Below are positions 26,915 through 36,992 of a stretch of 64,000 bases of DNA, piece by piece; positions within the stretch are counted from its first letter, which is position 1, and the number at the start of each line of letters is the position of its first letter. The position numbers were made by a program, and so were the translations under genes. Source of the stretch: an uncultured Saprospiraceae bacterium. Its GTDB lineage: Bacteria > Bacteroidota > Bacteroidia > Chitinophagales > Saprospiraceae. The stretch is taken from the NCBI GenBank assembly GCA_937959275.1, contig CALGLU010000097.1, positions 1-64,000 of the forward strand, written 5' to 3'. Below the pieces are notes generated by a model, which was not told the origin of the DNA, did not search any database, and worked only from the letters and a program-made list of their open reading frames with translations.

Positions 26915-29900
26915 TTGAGCAAATCTTCCACTGTTAACTTCCTTATAAGCAGCCTATGCTGTCTATTCACCTTGCAGAGCAATGGCCAGATTGATCAATT
27001 TGAGATCACATTCCCACATAGCTCTAATTCTACCTTGGTTTCACAAGATGAGAAAGGATACATTTGGTTTCCAAATTCAGATAACAACGATTTCTTTAGA
27101 TTTAATGGTCAACGTGTAAATGCACTCGGATTGCCTGAATTAACTCAGGATTCAATGAGTCACTATACAGCTGAACAGGCTATTTTTATAGACTCTAAAC
27201 TCCTGTTACATTCAGCTCATCAGCTATCTCTATTGGATTGTGACACAAAGCTTATTGAATCAACATGGCAAATACCAGCAGATCACCTCATCAATTATGT
27301 ATACAAAGACGATGCTGGAATGGTTTGGGTTTTTACATCTTCAGTAAACGAGAACAGCAGGCCTGTATATAGAAGCTTAGATGGCAGAGACTATAGCTAT
27401 GCCTTTGACCTTGCGATTCATTTTAAAGATAAAAAGCTGCCCTGGTGGTCTATACTGAGAGATGCGGATGGCTTATTCTATTTTCATAACGAATACGGAG
27501 ATTTACTGATCCTCAATGCTCATGGAGAATCACAAGCTCTTGATCTAGCCAATCCAGCAGAGTATGAAGACAAATATGAATGTAGTGTATTTAGATTAGA
27601 TAATAAAAATGTGCTCTGGCGCATGTATGAAAAGGAGTTTAGCTACTACGATAAAGCTCTCCGCGCATTTATATCACATCCTCTTTCGGGGACATTTGAT
27701 GCCCATGTTGATTGTAAGGAATCTTATAAAGTTGGGATTAAATTCAATTTTATTTGGACAGATTTTAAAGGGCGAATTTGGTTAGGTGGCGAGAATTCTA
27801 ATTTGTTTATGTATGACGAGCACACGGATACATTCGTATCATTTGGTAAGACCATTCTCGATGGAATCGGTGGTAGAGGTGGAGACATACATTCTATCAT
27901 TGGAGATGGTAAGGGTAATCTTTACGGAGCAAAGAGAGGTGGTGTGTTTAAGGTTTCTGATAAAAAATCATATTTCCAAAGCTATGCTGTCAATACAAAT
28001 GATCTCAAGCATCACATATATGACGGCAATCAAAATCCTTACATACAGCCAGTCATCCATTTGCTAAACGATGAACACATCATCAAAACACAGGTCGGCA
28101 TGATCCAGGAGGATGAGGATGGTACGATTTACTTTATTGATGACCGTTTTCTTTTTAAACTCAATCAAGAAAGTCATCAGGCCGAGATACTGCCCTTCTT
28201 TGATCCTTTTTCAAAACTTAGTATTAATATCTCTAGCAAGCACAAATTCCTCGCGATGTGGTCTTCGGTTCTCAGCTTTGATGATCAATATCAGAGTCAA
28301 CGATTTGAAGATAATCCTCAAAAAATCGAACAGATATTTACACAAAAAAATGGAACTCTCTGGTTTACTGGATATCGAAAAATCAACTACCAGTCAGGAG
28401 AATCAATTGGCTTATTTGCAACAACTGACCCGACCACTTTACGTGTGTCAGACAACTATAAAGACCCTTCTGGATTCGTTGATTTTGATGAACTTCATAT
28501 TAGTTCAATTGATGAAGACGAGGCAGGTAATCTGTGGCTAGGCACCTTACAAGGTATCTATCAAATTAGAACTGCCAGTGATGGATCTGTTCATCAAAGA
28601 GGGCTAGTATTCCCATACCACAATCAGCAAATCCAGCTTGATCCTAAAGATGGCGTTTTTGTACGAACTCTAGCAAAGAATAGACTAGGTATCTTTACGC
28701 GCAAAGACATATGTATTCTTAACACCGAGACCAATACCATTGAACATTATATTTCGAATGATCAATTAGCTGTCAAAAAGATAGTCGCTGTTTGTTTTTC
28801 AGAGCAGGATGCCTTGTGGTTTAGTAGTTTAGAAACGATAAACTACTATAATTTTTCAACTGAATTACTCCTTCACTTTTCTGCCGATGACGGGTATAGT
28901 GAGTCTGATGCTACCCGAGCCATGCTTCAATTAAAAAATGGCAACATAGCAACTGGCACTGAAAACGGCTTATATATTTTTAACCCTCAGGAGCTAATCA
29001 ATAAATATGAAAAAAACTTCGTAGAGAATAAAAAAATACCACTTCACTTAAATTCATTTTCATACCTGCTTAACCCCTTAGACTCAATCCAATATCGCAC
29101 ATACTTTAATGCTTCTATTAAGCCCATCATCTTAGCCCACAATGATAAGATGTTACGATTTGAATACAGTTTAATGGATTTTAAACATGTAGATCAGCAC
29201 AAATTTTCATATTGGTTAGACGGCTACGATAAACAGTGGTCAAAACCAGTTTCAGATAACACAGTTTTATTTACCAGCCTACCACCAGGTCGTTACACCC
29301 TAAAAACAAGAGCCCACAATGGCAATGGCATCTGGAGCCAAGACATCTCATCCATCCCTATCCATATTAAGACTGCATGGTATACCTCATGGTGGTTTCT
29401 AGCCGCTTGTCTTATGACCCTACTGACACTCGCCTATATCCTTTTCAAACACTATCTATTTTTAGAGAAAACGAAATTGGATCACCATTTAAAACAACTA
29501 GAAACTGAAAAATTAAGAGATGTAGATAACGCTAAGAATCTGTTCTTCACCAATATCACGCATGAATTTAGAACGCCCTTAACTGTCATCATGGGCGTTA
29601 ATGACAATAGTGAAGCTCAACTACCCGAAAAAAACTTGATTAGTCGGAATGCTAAACAACTCTTACATTTAGTGAATCAAATTTTAGATTTATCTAAACT
29701 AGAATCTAATAAGATAAAACTCCATTATACTCAAGATGATATTATCGCTTATCTTAAGTACCTCACAGTCTCCTTTTCCTCAGTAGCCTCAAGTAAAGGC
29801 ATTCAATTAGAGTTTGAAACGACTATTGAAGAATTAATCATGAATTATGATGAAGTCAGAATCCAACAAATCATATACAATTTAATTTCAAATGCACTGA

Positions 29901-31120
29901 AATTTACACCTCAACATGGACGTGTCTCTATTCACTTAGATATATTGACTAACGCAGCTACCGATATTTTACAGATTCAAGTGATAGACAATGGACATGG
30001 AATCCCTGCTAAAGATTTACCGCAACTTTTCGATCATTTTTATCAAGGAGTTAATGAGCAGAGCAAAGTTGGAGAAGGAACTGGGATTGGCTTATCTCTA
30101 ACAAGAGAGTTGGTCGAGATCATGGACGGAGACATACAGGTCAAAAGCACCTTAGATGTGGGCTCTGAATTTACTGTCCTTTTGCCGATCAAAAATGTAC
30201 AATCAGATGAACTGATCCCAGCGACGTTTAACACAGAGGATTTTAGATTAAACCCTTTGGTCATTGAAGACTCTACATCTCCAACTCATGAAACAGTACT
30301 CAGTGACCGTATCCATAACTACGCCGATCAATCAAAGCCTATCCTCTTACTTATAGAAGATAATCCCGATGTCGTCTCCTATATCTGTAGCATACTCGAA
30401 GAGACATATCAAATTGTCATCAGTATAAATGGAGAACAGGGCATCCAAAAGGCAATAGAGATTATCCCAGATATCATCATCAGTGATGTCATGATGCCAA
30501 TCAAAGATGGATACGAAGTGTGTCAAACCCTCAAACAGAATACGATTACCGATCATATTCCAATTGTAATATTGACTGCCAAAGCAAGCATAGAGAATAA
30601 GCTCGAAGGACTAAAATATGGAGCTGATGCCTATCTGAATAAGCCTTTTAATAAAGACGAGTTACTCATCCGTTTAGAACAATTACTGCTCGTCCGTCAG
30701 AAAATGCAAGAGCACTACAAAACCGAACTATTTTTATCAGAACCGATAACTGCGGAGCCGATAGATCCATTTATCCTTAGCCTCAATGAATGCATTTCAG
30801 CTCATCTGTCTGACATCAACTTTGGAGTTCCAGAGTTAGCTCAATCAATGCTCATGAGTCAGACTCAGGTTTACCGCAAATCGAAAGCACTATTAAACCA
30901 GACACCTCTCGTGTTGATCCGATCTTTCCGTCTCAGCAAATCCCAAGAGCTCCTCAAAACATCTACCCATACAATCTCCGCAATAGCCAAGCTAACAGGA
31001 TTTGCAAATCCCAATTATTTTTCTCGCGCCTTTCAGAAGGAATATGGGACTTCACCTTCTGACTTTCGTAGACTTAATAAAAGAGCCGTTGAAAAGAAAG
31101 GGGCGGAACAGGATTTATAA
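26915..31120 (+). CDS. Hybrid two-component system regulator (sensor kinase + receiver + AraC DNA-binding)
   Basis: This 1401-aa protein fuses a whole signalling pathway. The start is a TTG at 26915; no ATG precedes residue ~70, and only TTG keeps the signal peptide (NFLISSLCCLFTLQSNGQ). Residues ~25-725 form periplasmic beta-propeller (Reg_prop) repeats (GYIWFP, GRIWLGG, GNLWLGTLQGIYQI), then a Y_Y_Y domain (~735-810) and one membrane helix (~825-848). The HisKA H-box NITHEFRTPL has its His at residue 883. HATPase follows (NLISNALKFTP, DNGHGI, GTGIGLSL), then a receiver with phospho-acceptor Asp1191 (IISDVMMP) and an AraC-type HTH (~1295-1395). In this phylum such proteins sense glycans and switch on nearby utilisation loci. 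No SusC/SusD pair is nearby, so its target here is unclear. Confidence 0.93.
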   Translation: MSKSSTVNFLISSLCCLFTLQSNGQIDQFEITFPHSSNSTLVSQDEKGYIWFPNSDNNDFFRFNGQRVNALGLPELTQDSMSHYTAEQAIFIDSKLLLHSAHQLSLLDCDTKLIESTWQIPADHLINYVYKDDAGMVWVFTSSVNENSRPVYRSLDGRDYSYAFDLAIHFKDKKLPWWSILRDADGLFYFHNEYGDLLILNAHGESQALDLANPAEYEDKYECSVFRLDNKNVLWRMYEKEFSYYDKALRAFISHPLSGTFDAHVDCKESYKVGIKFNFIWTDFKGRIWLGGENSNLFMYDEHTDTFVSFGKTILDGIGGRGGDIHSIIGDGKGNLYGAKRGGVFKVSDKKSYFQSYAVNTNDLKHHIYDGNQNPYIQPVIHLLNDEHIIKTQVGMIQEDEDGTIYFIDDRFLFKLNQESHQAEILPFFDPFSKLSINISSKHKFLAMWSSVLSFDDQYQSQRFEDNPQKIEQIFTQKNGTLWFTGYRKINYQSGESIGLFATTDPTTLRVSDNYKDPSGFVDFDELHISSIDEDEAGNLWLGTLQGIYQIRTASDGSVHQRGLVFPYHNQQIQLDPKDGVFVRTLAKNRLGIFTRKDICILNTETNTIEHYISNDQLAVKKIVAVCFSEQDALWFSSLETINYYNFSTELLLHFSADDGYSESDATRAMLQLKNGNIATGTENGLYIFNPQELINKYEKNFVENKKIPLHLNSFSYLLNPLDSIQYRTYFNASIKPIILAHNDKMLRFEYSLMDFKHVDQHKFSYWLDGYDKQWSKPVSDNTVLFTSLPPGRYTLKTRAHNGNGIWSQDISSIPIHIKTAWYTSWWFLAACLMTLLTLAYILFKHYLFLEKTKLDHHLKQLETEKLRDVDNAKNLFFTNITHEFRTPLTVIMGVNDNSEAQLPEKNLISRNAKQLLHLVNQILDLSKLESNKIKLHYTQDDIIAYLKYLTVSFSSVASSKGIQLEFETTIEELIMNYDEVRIQQIIYNLISNALKFTPQHGRVSIHLDILTNAATDILQIQVIDNGHGIPAKDLPQLFDHFYQGVNEQSKVGEGTGIGLSLTRELVEIMDGDIQVKSTLDVGSEFTVLLPIKNVQSDELIPATFNTEDFRLNPLVIEDSTSPTHETVLSDRIHNYADQSKPILLLIEDNPDVVSYICSILEETYQIVISINGEQGIQKAIEIIPDIIISDVMMPIKDGYEVCQTLKQNTITDHIPIVILTAKASIENKLEGLKYGADAYLNKPFNKDELLIRLEQLLLVRQKMQEHYKTELFLSEPITAEPIDPFILSLNECISAHLSDINFGVPELAQSMLMSQTQVYRKSKALLNQTPLVLIRSFRLSKSQELLKTSTHTISAIAKLTGFANPNYFSRAFQKEYGTSPSDFRRLNKRAVEKKGAEQDL

Positions 31121-31708
31121 GATTTGTATGATGGACACGATGGCTTGTGATTCGGGTGCTGACATTAAAAGGTTGATATTTCTGGGTTGAAATAAAGTAG
31201 CGAATAGCCTTTTAAGTTGTCTCAGATGAGTTTTAGTTTTCGAGTAGATGCCTTCATTATTTTAGCACGTACTCATACCCTACCCATACAAATACCTTGA
31301 TTATCAACGCTTTAGCACATTTTTGACAGCATTTTGGTAGAAATGTGCTAGTCCTTTTTTAGCATTATCTAGTATTTGCTTATAGTTTTACATCTGATAA
31401 TTCGTCTTATCTATTATGAGAATAGGACGAGGCCAATTAAAGTTTAAACTTCCAAATTTCAAACTAATGATTCGATCAAATTCAATACTGTAGAATAGAC
31501 ATCTTCCGAATTCGATTGTATTCAGGATCGGAATCTAGCCTATAGCCTAATCATTTACTTTTTGTGTTTTATTAGTTGTCGCCTCAGTGCGAGCTTAGAT
31601 ACCTATGCTCTTACTTAGAGACAGCACTGATACCTCTTATATCAAATTTATCTCTGTTTTTTTAAAAAAAATCTCTGTTTCCATTTTTTCACTACTAAAA
31701 ATTAGCAA
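31121..31708 (+). other. Intergenic region with an inverted repeat
   Basis: This is 588 bp without a supportable gene. Arms AGCACATTT (31314-31322) and AAATGTGCT (31341-31349) form a 9-bp stem around 18 nt, followed by CCTTTTTT, possibly a late terminator for the regulator gene or an operator. Just before the next start codon is an AT-rich leader with a repeated ATCTCTGTTT. No clear -33/-7 pair was found. Confidence 0.4.
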
Positions 31709-34700
31709 ATGCAAAACCTTACACTACACTCGACCAGGCAATTCACACAGCTACATCTTCAGCTCAGATCCTATAAATGGCTGACTTGCCTACTCGCTTT
31801 TCTCATCAGCTCTCTTGCCTTATCAGCTCAATCGGATGCTAAGAACGAAATCGAAACCTGTGGCACGATGGCTGAGCACGAGAGAATGCTTCAACAGAAC
31901 CCAGACTATGCGAAAAATCGAGCCGAACTAGAAAAACGAATTCAGGAAATCACCAAAAATCGTAATGGCCAAAACGCATCTGGTCAAAGAGAACAAGACT
32001 TGAATGGCATCATTACCATTCCTGTCGTATTTCATGTTATTCATAATGGAGATCCAATAGCACAAAACGTTGTCACTGATAACAGTGAAAACATACCAGA
32101 TGCTTTATTGCTAGCTCAATTAGATCAACTGAATGATGACTTTAGGCGATTGAATTCGGATGCAAATGAGACACCTGCGATCTTCACCGAATTGGCTGCA
32201 GATATTGAGATTGAGTTTTGTCTAGCTGCAGTAGATGAATTTGGATCTTCTAATACAGGGATCAATCGCTACAACATCAACACTGACTTAATCGGTGTTA
32301 GCGAAAGTCATGTTTGGACTACTGGTTATATAGGAGATAGCATCATAAGTAAAACCATGTGGGACCCTACGAAGTTTTTAAATATTTGGACAGTTAGAAA
32401 AATTCAAAAAACTAACGGAGATGCGGGCATTCTTGGTTATGCTTATTTACCTGGTCAAGCTGTTGGCTCCAATGATGGCGCAGTCCTTCTTTCTACTGTT
32501 GTAGGTGCATTAGATATGCCAAACTTAACTTCAGGGTATCCTCAATTACCAAGTAGTGCTAGGTTTGGACGGGCAGCCACCCATGAGGCAGGCCACTACT
32601 TAAATTTAGAGCACATCTGGGGAGGTGGTGATTGTAGCGCATCTGATTTGGTAGCAGATACACCAAATGCCATAGCGTCAACATCCTCATCAGTTGCATG
32701 CGACGATAATTCTGCAAACACTTGTGTAGACGCTATTTTTGTAGGCACACCACCAGTAGCAGTTGATCTTCCAGATATGATTCAAAATTATATGGATTAC
32801 TCGAGTGGCCTTTGCCAGAACTTATTTACAAAAGGCCAAAAAACAAGAATGCGAGCGGCCATCGAAGCTAGTCGCCCAGAATTAATTACCTCTGCTTGTG
32901 GTGTTACTCCTGTTAATGATATTCAAGCAGGTGCTGAATTTATAGACTGTTTTAATAATACCTTTTCAGGATTCCTTGGCAATGCAACCAGTTCGGATTC
33001 ACCAGATCCTTGCAATATGCCGATAAATACTCCAGGCGTTTGGTTTACGATGTCAGGCGAAGATGCAATGGTGACATTGAGTTCTTGTCCTACGGCAGCG
33101 ACTTTTTCTATAAACGTGTATAGACAAGTTGGAAGTGATTTGGTATGCGTTCCTACCGATGTCTTTATAAGTCAGTGTTTTACAGTAGATGTAACTCGTG
33201 TGACTTTTGCTTCTATAGCAGGTGAAAATTACTATATATATGTCTCTGAAGGTTCGGGTAGTTTTACCTTTAATCTCTCTTGCGAAGATTTTGTTTGTCC
33301 ATCCCAGCTTGTGTATGTAAATAAAGAAGCACCCAGTGGAGGAGATGGGACCAGTTGGGCAAGTGCCTATAATGATTTGCAAGATGCAATTGATGCAGCT
33401 TACTTTTGTAACCAGTCCGGTATTTTTAGTAACGAAATATGGGTCGCACAAGGCACTTATCTGCCAACTCAAGCCTTTGGGGGAACCACAGATCGTCACA
33501 AAACATTTTACATCAATAGAGATGTTACAGTTAGGGGTGGTTTTCAAGGTACGGAGGTGTTTCTTTCTCAAAGAGATTTAGCAAATGCGGTCACCATACT
33601 AAGTGGTGATATTGGAATCGTTGGAAATGCGACTGATAATTCATACCATGTTGTTACTATGGACGGAACATCTGAAGCAGGCATCATTACGAATGCTTGT
33701 TTGCTCGATGGATTTCAAATAATAGAAGGAAACGCGAATGGAGGAGGCGTACCGCATAATTATGCAGGCGGAATTTTAAATAATGGTACAGGTGCTGGAC
33801 ATGAATCCTCTCCGACCATATTAAATTGTAGTTTTTACAATAATTCAGCAGCAACAAGTGGAGGTGCAATATGGAATTCAGGTTTTACTGATGGAGCCAG
33901 TAGTCCTATAATCACCAATTGTGCTTTTTACAGTAATTCGGCTGGTAGTCTTGGTGGTGCCATGTACAACCGAGGCGATGCTGGAGGAGGAGAAACGAAT
34001 CCCCTCATTACCAATTGCAGTTTTTATAACAATACCGCCCTTAATGGTGGAGCGATAAATAATTTTGAGGCTAACACGATTACTATCGAGAATTGTATCT
34101 TTTGGGGAAATAGTGCTACAGATGGAGAAGATGAGATAGGGGACAACGGTGCTGGTGTTACTATACTTAATTATTCTCTTATCAGCGATGATACACCTGA
34201 TGGAACAGTAACTTTACCTTCTGGTGTAACGGGTAGCAATAATATCGATGCAAATCCACTCTTCGTAGATGCTTCAAATTATAATTTAAGACTTACTAAT
34301 AATTCCCCAGCCAGAAATACTGGAAACAATCCCAGTGTTCCCTTTAATACTCTCACTGACTTAGGTGGGAATCCTAGAATTACCGACTCAACTGTAGATA
34401 TGGGCGCTTATGAAAATACTTGCAGCAGCGCAAGAATTTATGTTAACCAGTTGGCAGCAGCTGGTGGAGATGGTTCGACTTGGGCAACTGCTTTCACTAA
34501 CTTACAAGATGGGCTAGATCTCGGTGTTTGCGATAATGAAATATGGGTCGCACAAGGCACTTATCTGCCAACTAAAACCTTTGGAGGAGCCACTGATCGG
34601 CACAAAACATTTTACATCAATGGAGATGTTAAAATTTGGGGTGGTTTTCAAGGTACGGAGCAGTATTTTACTCAAAGAGATTTAGCAAATGCCATCACCA

Positions 34701-36598
34701 TACTAAGTGGTGATATTGGAATCCTTGAAGATGCGACTGATAATGCATTCCATGTTGTCACTATGGACGGCACATCCGCTGCAGGCATTATTACGAATGA
34801 TTGTTTGCTCGATGGCTTTCACATAGTAGAAGGAAACGCAGACGGAGGAGGCGTACCACATAATTATGCAGGCGGAATTTTCAATAATGGTGAAGGTGCT
34901 GAAAATGAATCCTCTCCAACTATTTTAAATTGTAGTTTTTACAATAATTCAGCTGCAACAAGTGGAGGTGCCATGTGGAATTCAGGTCTTTCTGATGGAG
35001 CTAGTAGTCCCATGATCATCAATTGTGCTTTTTACAGCAATTCGGCTGGTAGTCTTGGAGGTGCCATGTACAATCGAGGCGATACTGGAGGAGGAGAAAC
35101 GAATCCCAGCATTACCAATTGTAGTTTTTACAACAACACCGCCATCAAAGGTGGAGCGATAAATAATTTTGAGACTAATTTCATAGCTATCAAGAATTGT
35201 ATCTTTTGGGGAAATAGTGCTACAAATGGAGAAAATGAAATAGCTGATAATGGTGCTGATTTTACTATACTAACTTATTCTCTCATCGATGATGGCATGC
35301 CTGACGGAACGACGACCTTACCTGTTAATATAACTGGAGGCTCTAATATTGACGCAAACCCAATATTTGTAGATGCTCCTAATGGAAACTTACGCCTTAA
35401 AGGCTGTTCTCCAGCCATCAATATGGCAAGTACTACTGCGTTTCGTTTTGACTTAGATGGGAACCCTCGTAACGGCGCATTCGATATTGGTGCATATGAA
35501 TATCAAAGTGAGGTTATTCCAGCTGACCTTTCTTGCTATCAGGATTTAGATGGTGATGGACTTGGTAATAGCGAAGTCTTACTACTGTCATGTACCACTT
35601 GTCCCAATGGTTGGGTTATCGATAATACGGACTGCAATGATCTTATTCCCGGTAATCCACCTGCACCAATAGCGCCTAGCTTGACTTCTCCTATTGATGG
35701 AGCTACTGATTTATATGGAATAATCACTTTTGATTGGACTGACGAAACTGGAATAGCTGTGACTTACGAACTAGAAATAGCAACTGATTCTGGGTTCAAT
35801 AACATCGTTAGTAGTGCGGCAAACCTCACAATCTCCGAAATCGATCTGAGTGGTTTTAATACCAATACAAGCTACTACTGGAGAGTTCGAGCAACTAATA
35901 TTTGTGGACCAGGCCCATTTTCTTCTGGATTTAGTTTTACATTTGCAAACTGTCAATTTGTTGACAGCGCAGATGTTCCAGTTACAATTGTTTCTGATGC
36001 GACTTCAACTAATACGTCTATACTCAGCTATATAGGCACTGGTGACATTATTGATATTAATGTATCGGGCTTGATTGGTTCACACACATATGTTAATGAT
36101 TTAGTCATTAGCCTGACTAGTCCTGAAGGAACTACAGTTGTATTATTCGACCAAGTCTGTGGTTATCAGGATAATTTTAATGTGAATTTTGATGATGATG
36201 CCTCTAGTGGGGTATTGCCTTGTCCTCCTAATGATGGAGGTCTGTATCAGCCAGAAGGATCCTTAGCTTCATTTAACGGTGAAGATCCGTCAGGGATATG
36301 GACGCTTACCATTTTTGATGTTTTTGATGAGGACGGAGGGGCCCTGACAAATTGGGCGTTGGACATCTGTGAATCTGATACTGAACCAGAATGTTTAGAT
36401 GACATTGCTATTTCAGCATCACATAGTTCTGGAATCATTTTGGAAGAAGCCTCTACTTCAATTAGTTCTTCTGAGCTAGTCAGCGGCACTGCGGAAGTAA
36501 GCTATAGCGCTGGCCAAGAAATCAATTTGACAGCTGGTTTTTCTGTCGACTCAGGAGCCAAATTTCATGCATATATCATGGGCTGCGTTCCTGATTAA
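31709..36598 (+). CDS. Large secreted M43-type metalloprotease-like protein with duplicated pectin-lyase-like domains and P-domain
   Basis: The protein is 1629 aa. A long signal region (~residues 25-45, LTCLLAFLISSLALSAQ) leads to a pappalysin/M43-type zinc domain with HEAGHYLNLEH at ~292-302 and Met-turn NYMDYSSG (~363). The family's Gly in HExxHxxGxxH is Asn here. Two tandem ~365-residue beta-helix (pectin-lyase-like) modules follow, each starting with YVN..A..GGDG..W and containing EIWVAQGTYLPT and HKTFYIN. Then come a short DGDG region, an Fn3-like domain (SLTSPIDGATDL...YYWRVRATN), a proprotein-convertase P-domain (HTYVNDLVISLTSPEGT...WALDIC) and a C-terminal sorting-type domain ending AKFHAYIMGCVPD. 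It is likely displayed at the cell surface. Its closest neighbour is the hybrid regulator upstream. Confidence 0.88.
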   Translation: MQNLTLHSTRQFTQLHLQLRSYKWLTCLLAFLISSLALSAQSDAKNEIETCGTMAEHERMLQQNPDYAKNRAELEKRIQEITKNRNGQNASGQREQDLNGIITIPVVFHVIHNGDPIAQNVVTDNSENIPDALLLAQLDQLNDDFRRLNSDANETPAIFTELAADIEIEFCLAAVDEFGSSNTGINRYNINTDLIGVSESHVWTTGYIGDSIISKTMWDPTKFLNIWTVRKIQKTNGDAGILGYAYLPGQAVGSNDGAVLLSTVVGALDMPNLTSGYPQLPSSARFGRAATHEAGHYLNLEHIWGGGDCSASDLVADTPNAIASTSSSVACDDNSANTCVDAIFVGTPPVAVDLPDMIQNYMDYSSGLCQNLFTKGQKTRMRAAIEASRPELITSACGVTPVNDIQAGAEFIDCFNNTFSGFLGNATSSDSPDPCNMPINTPGVWFTMSGEDAMVTLSSCPTAATFSINVYRQVGSDLVCVPTDVFISQCFTVDVTRVTFASIAGENYYIYVSEGSGSFTFNLSCEDFVCPSQLVYVNKEAPSGGDGTSWASAYNDLQDAIDAAYFCNQSGIFSNEIWVAQGTYLPTQAFGGTTDRHKTFYINRDVTVRGGFQGTEVFLSQRDLANAVTILSGDIGIVGNATDNSYHVVTMDGTSEAGIITNACLLDGFQIIEGNANGGGVPHNYAGGILNNGTGAGHESSPTILNCSFYNNSAATSGGAIWNSGFTDGASSPIITNCAFYSNSAGSLGGAMYNRGDAGGGETNPLITNCSFYNNTALNGGAINNFEANTITIENCIFWGNSATDGEDEIGDNGAGVTILNYSLISDDTPDGTVTLPSGVTGSNNIDANPLFVDASNYNLRLTNNSPARNTGNNPSVPFNTLTDLGGNPRITDSTVDMGAYENTCSSARIYVNQLAAAGGDGSTWATAFTNLQDGLDLGVCDNEIWVAQGTYLPTKTFGGATDRHKTFYINGDVKIWGGFQGTEQYFTQRDLANAITILSGDIGILEDATDNAFHVVTMDGTSAAGIITNDCLLDGFHIVEGNADGGGVPHNYAGGIFNNGEGAENESSPTILNCSFYNNSAATSGGAMWNSGLSDGASSPMIINCAFYSNSAGSLGGAMYNRGDTGGGETNPSITNCSFYNNTAIKGGAINNFETNFIAIKNCIFWGNSATNGENEIADNGADFTILTYSLIDDGMPDGTTTLPVNITGGSNIDANPIFVDAPNGNLRLKGCSPAINMASTTAFRFDLDGNPRNGAFDIGAYEYQSEVIPADLSCYQDLDGDGLGNSEVLLLSCTTCPNGWVIDNTDCNDLIPGNPPAPIAPSLTSPIDGATDLYGIITFDWTDETGIAVTYELEIATDSGFNNIVSSAANLTISEIDLSGFNTNTSYYWRVRATNICGPGPFSSGFSFTFANCQFVDSADVPVTIVSDATSTNTSILSYIGTGDIIDINVSGLIGSHTYVNDLVISLTSPEGTTVVLFDQVCGYQDNFNVNFDDDASSGVLPCPPNDGGLYQPEGSLASFNGEDPSGIWTLTIFDVFDEDGGALTNWALDICESDTEPECLDDIAISASHSSGIILEEASTSISSSELVSGTAEVSYSAGQEINLTAGFSVDSGAKFHAYIMGCVPD
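33312..35508 (+). repeat. Intragenic tandem duplication, two ~1.1-kb units
   Basis: Unit 1 (about 33312-34430) and unit 2 (about 34432-35508) encode the two beta-helix modules and are still highly similar at base level, for example CTCGATGG and CTGGTAGTCTTGG blocks at matching places and a stretch around GGCACTTATCTGCCAACT identical in both. Unit 1 has an extra ~11 codons after the start (AAYFCNQSGIFS). The duplication must be fairly recent. Confidence 0.85.
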
Positions 36599-36660
36599 AA
36601 GTAGAATTCTACTTACAGATTATAGTAAGCATATATTAAATCCAAATTCAGTAAATGAAA

Positions 36661-36682
36661 ATGAGGTCCATATGGACCTCAT
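36661..36682. terminator. 22-bp perfect palindrome after the metalloprotease-like gene
   Basis: ATGAGGTCCAT and its complement ATGGACCTCAT abut directly, 62 bp after the stop codon. A perfect palindrome here is a plausible terminator hairpin or a binding site. No strong T-run follows. Confidence 0.45.
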
Positions 36683-36796
36683 TAAATTGATCCTAATTGT
36701 TCGATAGACCAATGATCAATCATTGCTCAATTGCAAATAATACTTCACAAGCGCAGGGAGAATTCATATAAATTCTTTCTACTGAAGTTCTTTCAT

Positions 36797-36838
36797 AAAA
36801 AAAGAGGCTGTCTCAATATGGGCCAGCCTCTTTTTTTT
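36797..36838. terminator. Bidirectional intrinsic terminator
   Basis: Arms AAAAAAGAGGCTG and CAGCCTCTTTTTT (stem 13 bp, loop 13 nt) are flanked by A-run and T-run, so the hairpin can end transcription from both sides. It serves the plus-strand gene ending at 36598 and could also serve the minus-strand receptor gene ending at 36993. Confidence 0.85.
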
Positions 36839-36883
36839 ATCAAATGGAAATTCCATATTGGAGGCATAACAATTAATAACGCC

Positions 36884-36907
36884 GCCGTTGGTCTCCGAAC
36901 CAACGGC
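36884..36907. repeat. GC-rich palindromic unit
   Basis: Arms GCCGTTGGT and ACCAACGGC form a perfect 9-bp stem around CTCCGA. It stands out in AT-rich surroundings, 86 bp beyond the end of the receptor gene. It may be a dispersed REP-type unit or a secondary terminator of the minus-strand gene. Confidence 0.6.
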
Positions 36908-36992
36908 ATTTACCATCAAAAATCAAACTATGATTCTAAGCTAATACGTCCTTAATTCATCTGGACCAAACTTATCTTCCATCGCTTTATCC

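Noticed and set aside
28113-28541. Plus-strand ORF (142 codons) inside the hybrid regulator gene
   Set aside because: Different frame of a strongly supported gene; no independent features.
33053-33571. Minus-strand ORF (172 codons) within the metalloprotease-like gene
   Set aside because: Antisense to a clear coding region; Cys/Thr-rich without recognisable structure.
31709-36598. Pectate lyase activity for the large surface protein
   Set aside because: Its beta-helix modules follow the non-enzymatic 'right-handed repeat' pattern and I see no lyase catalytic motif.
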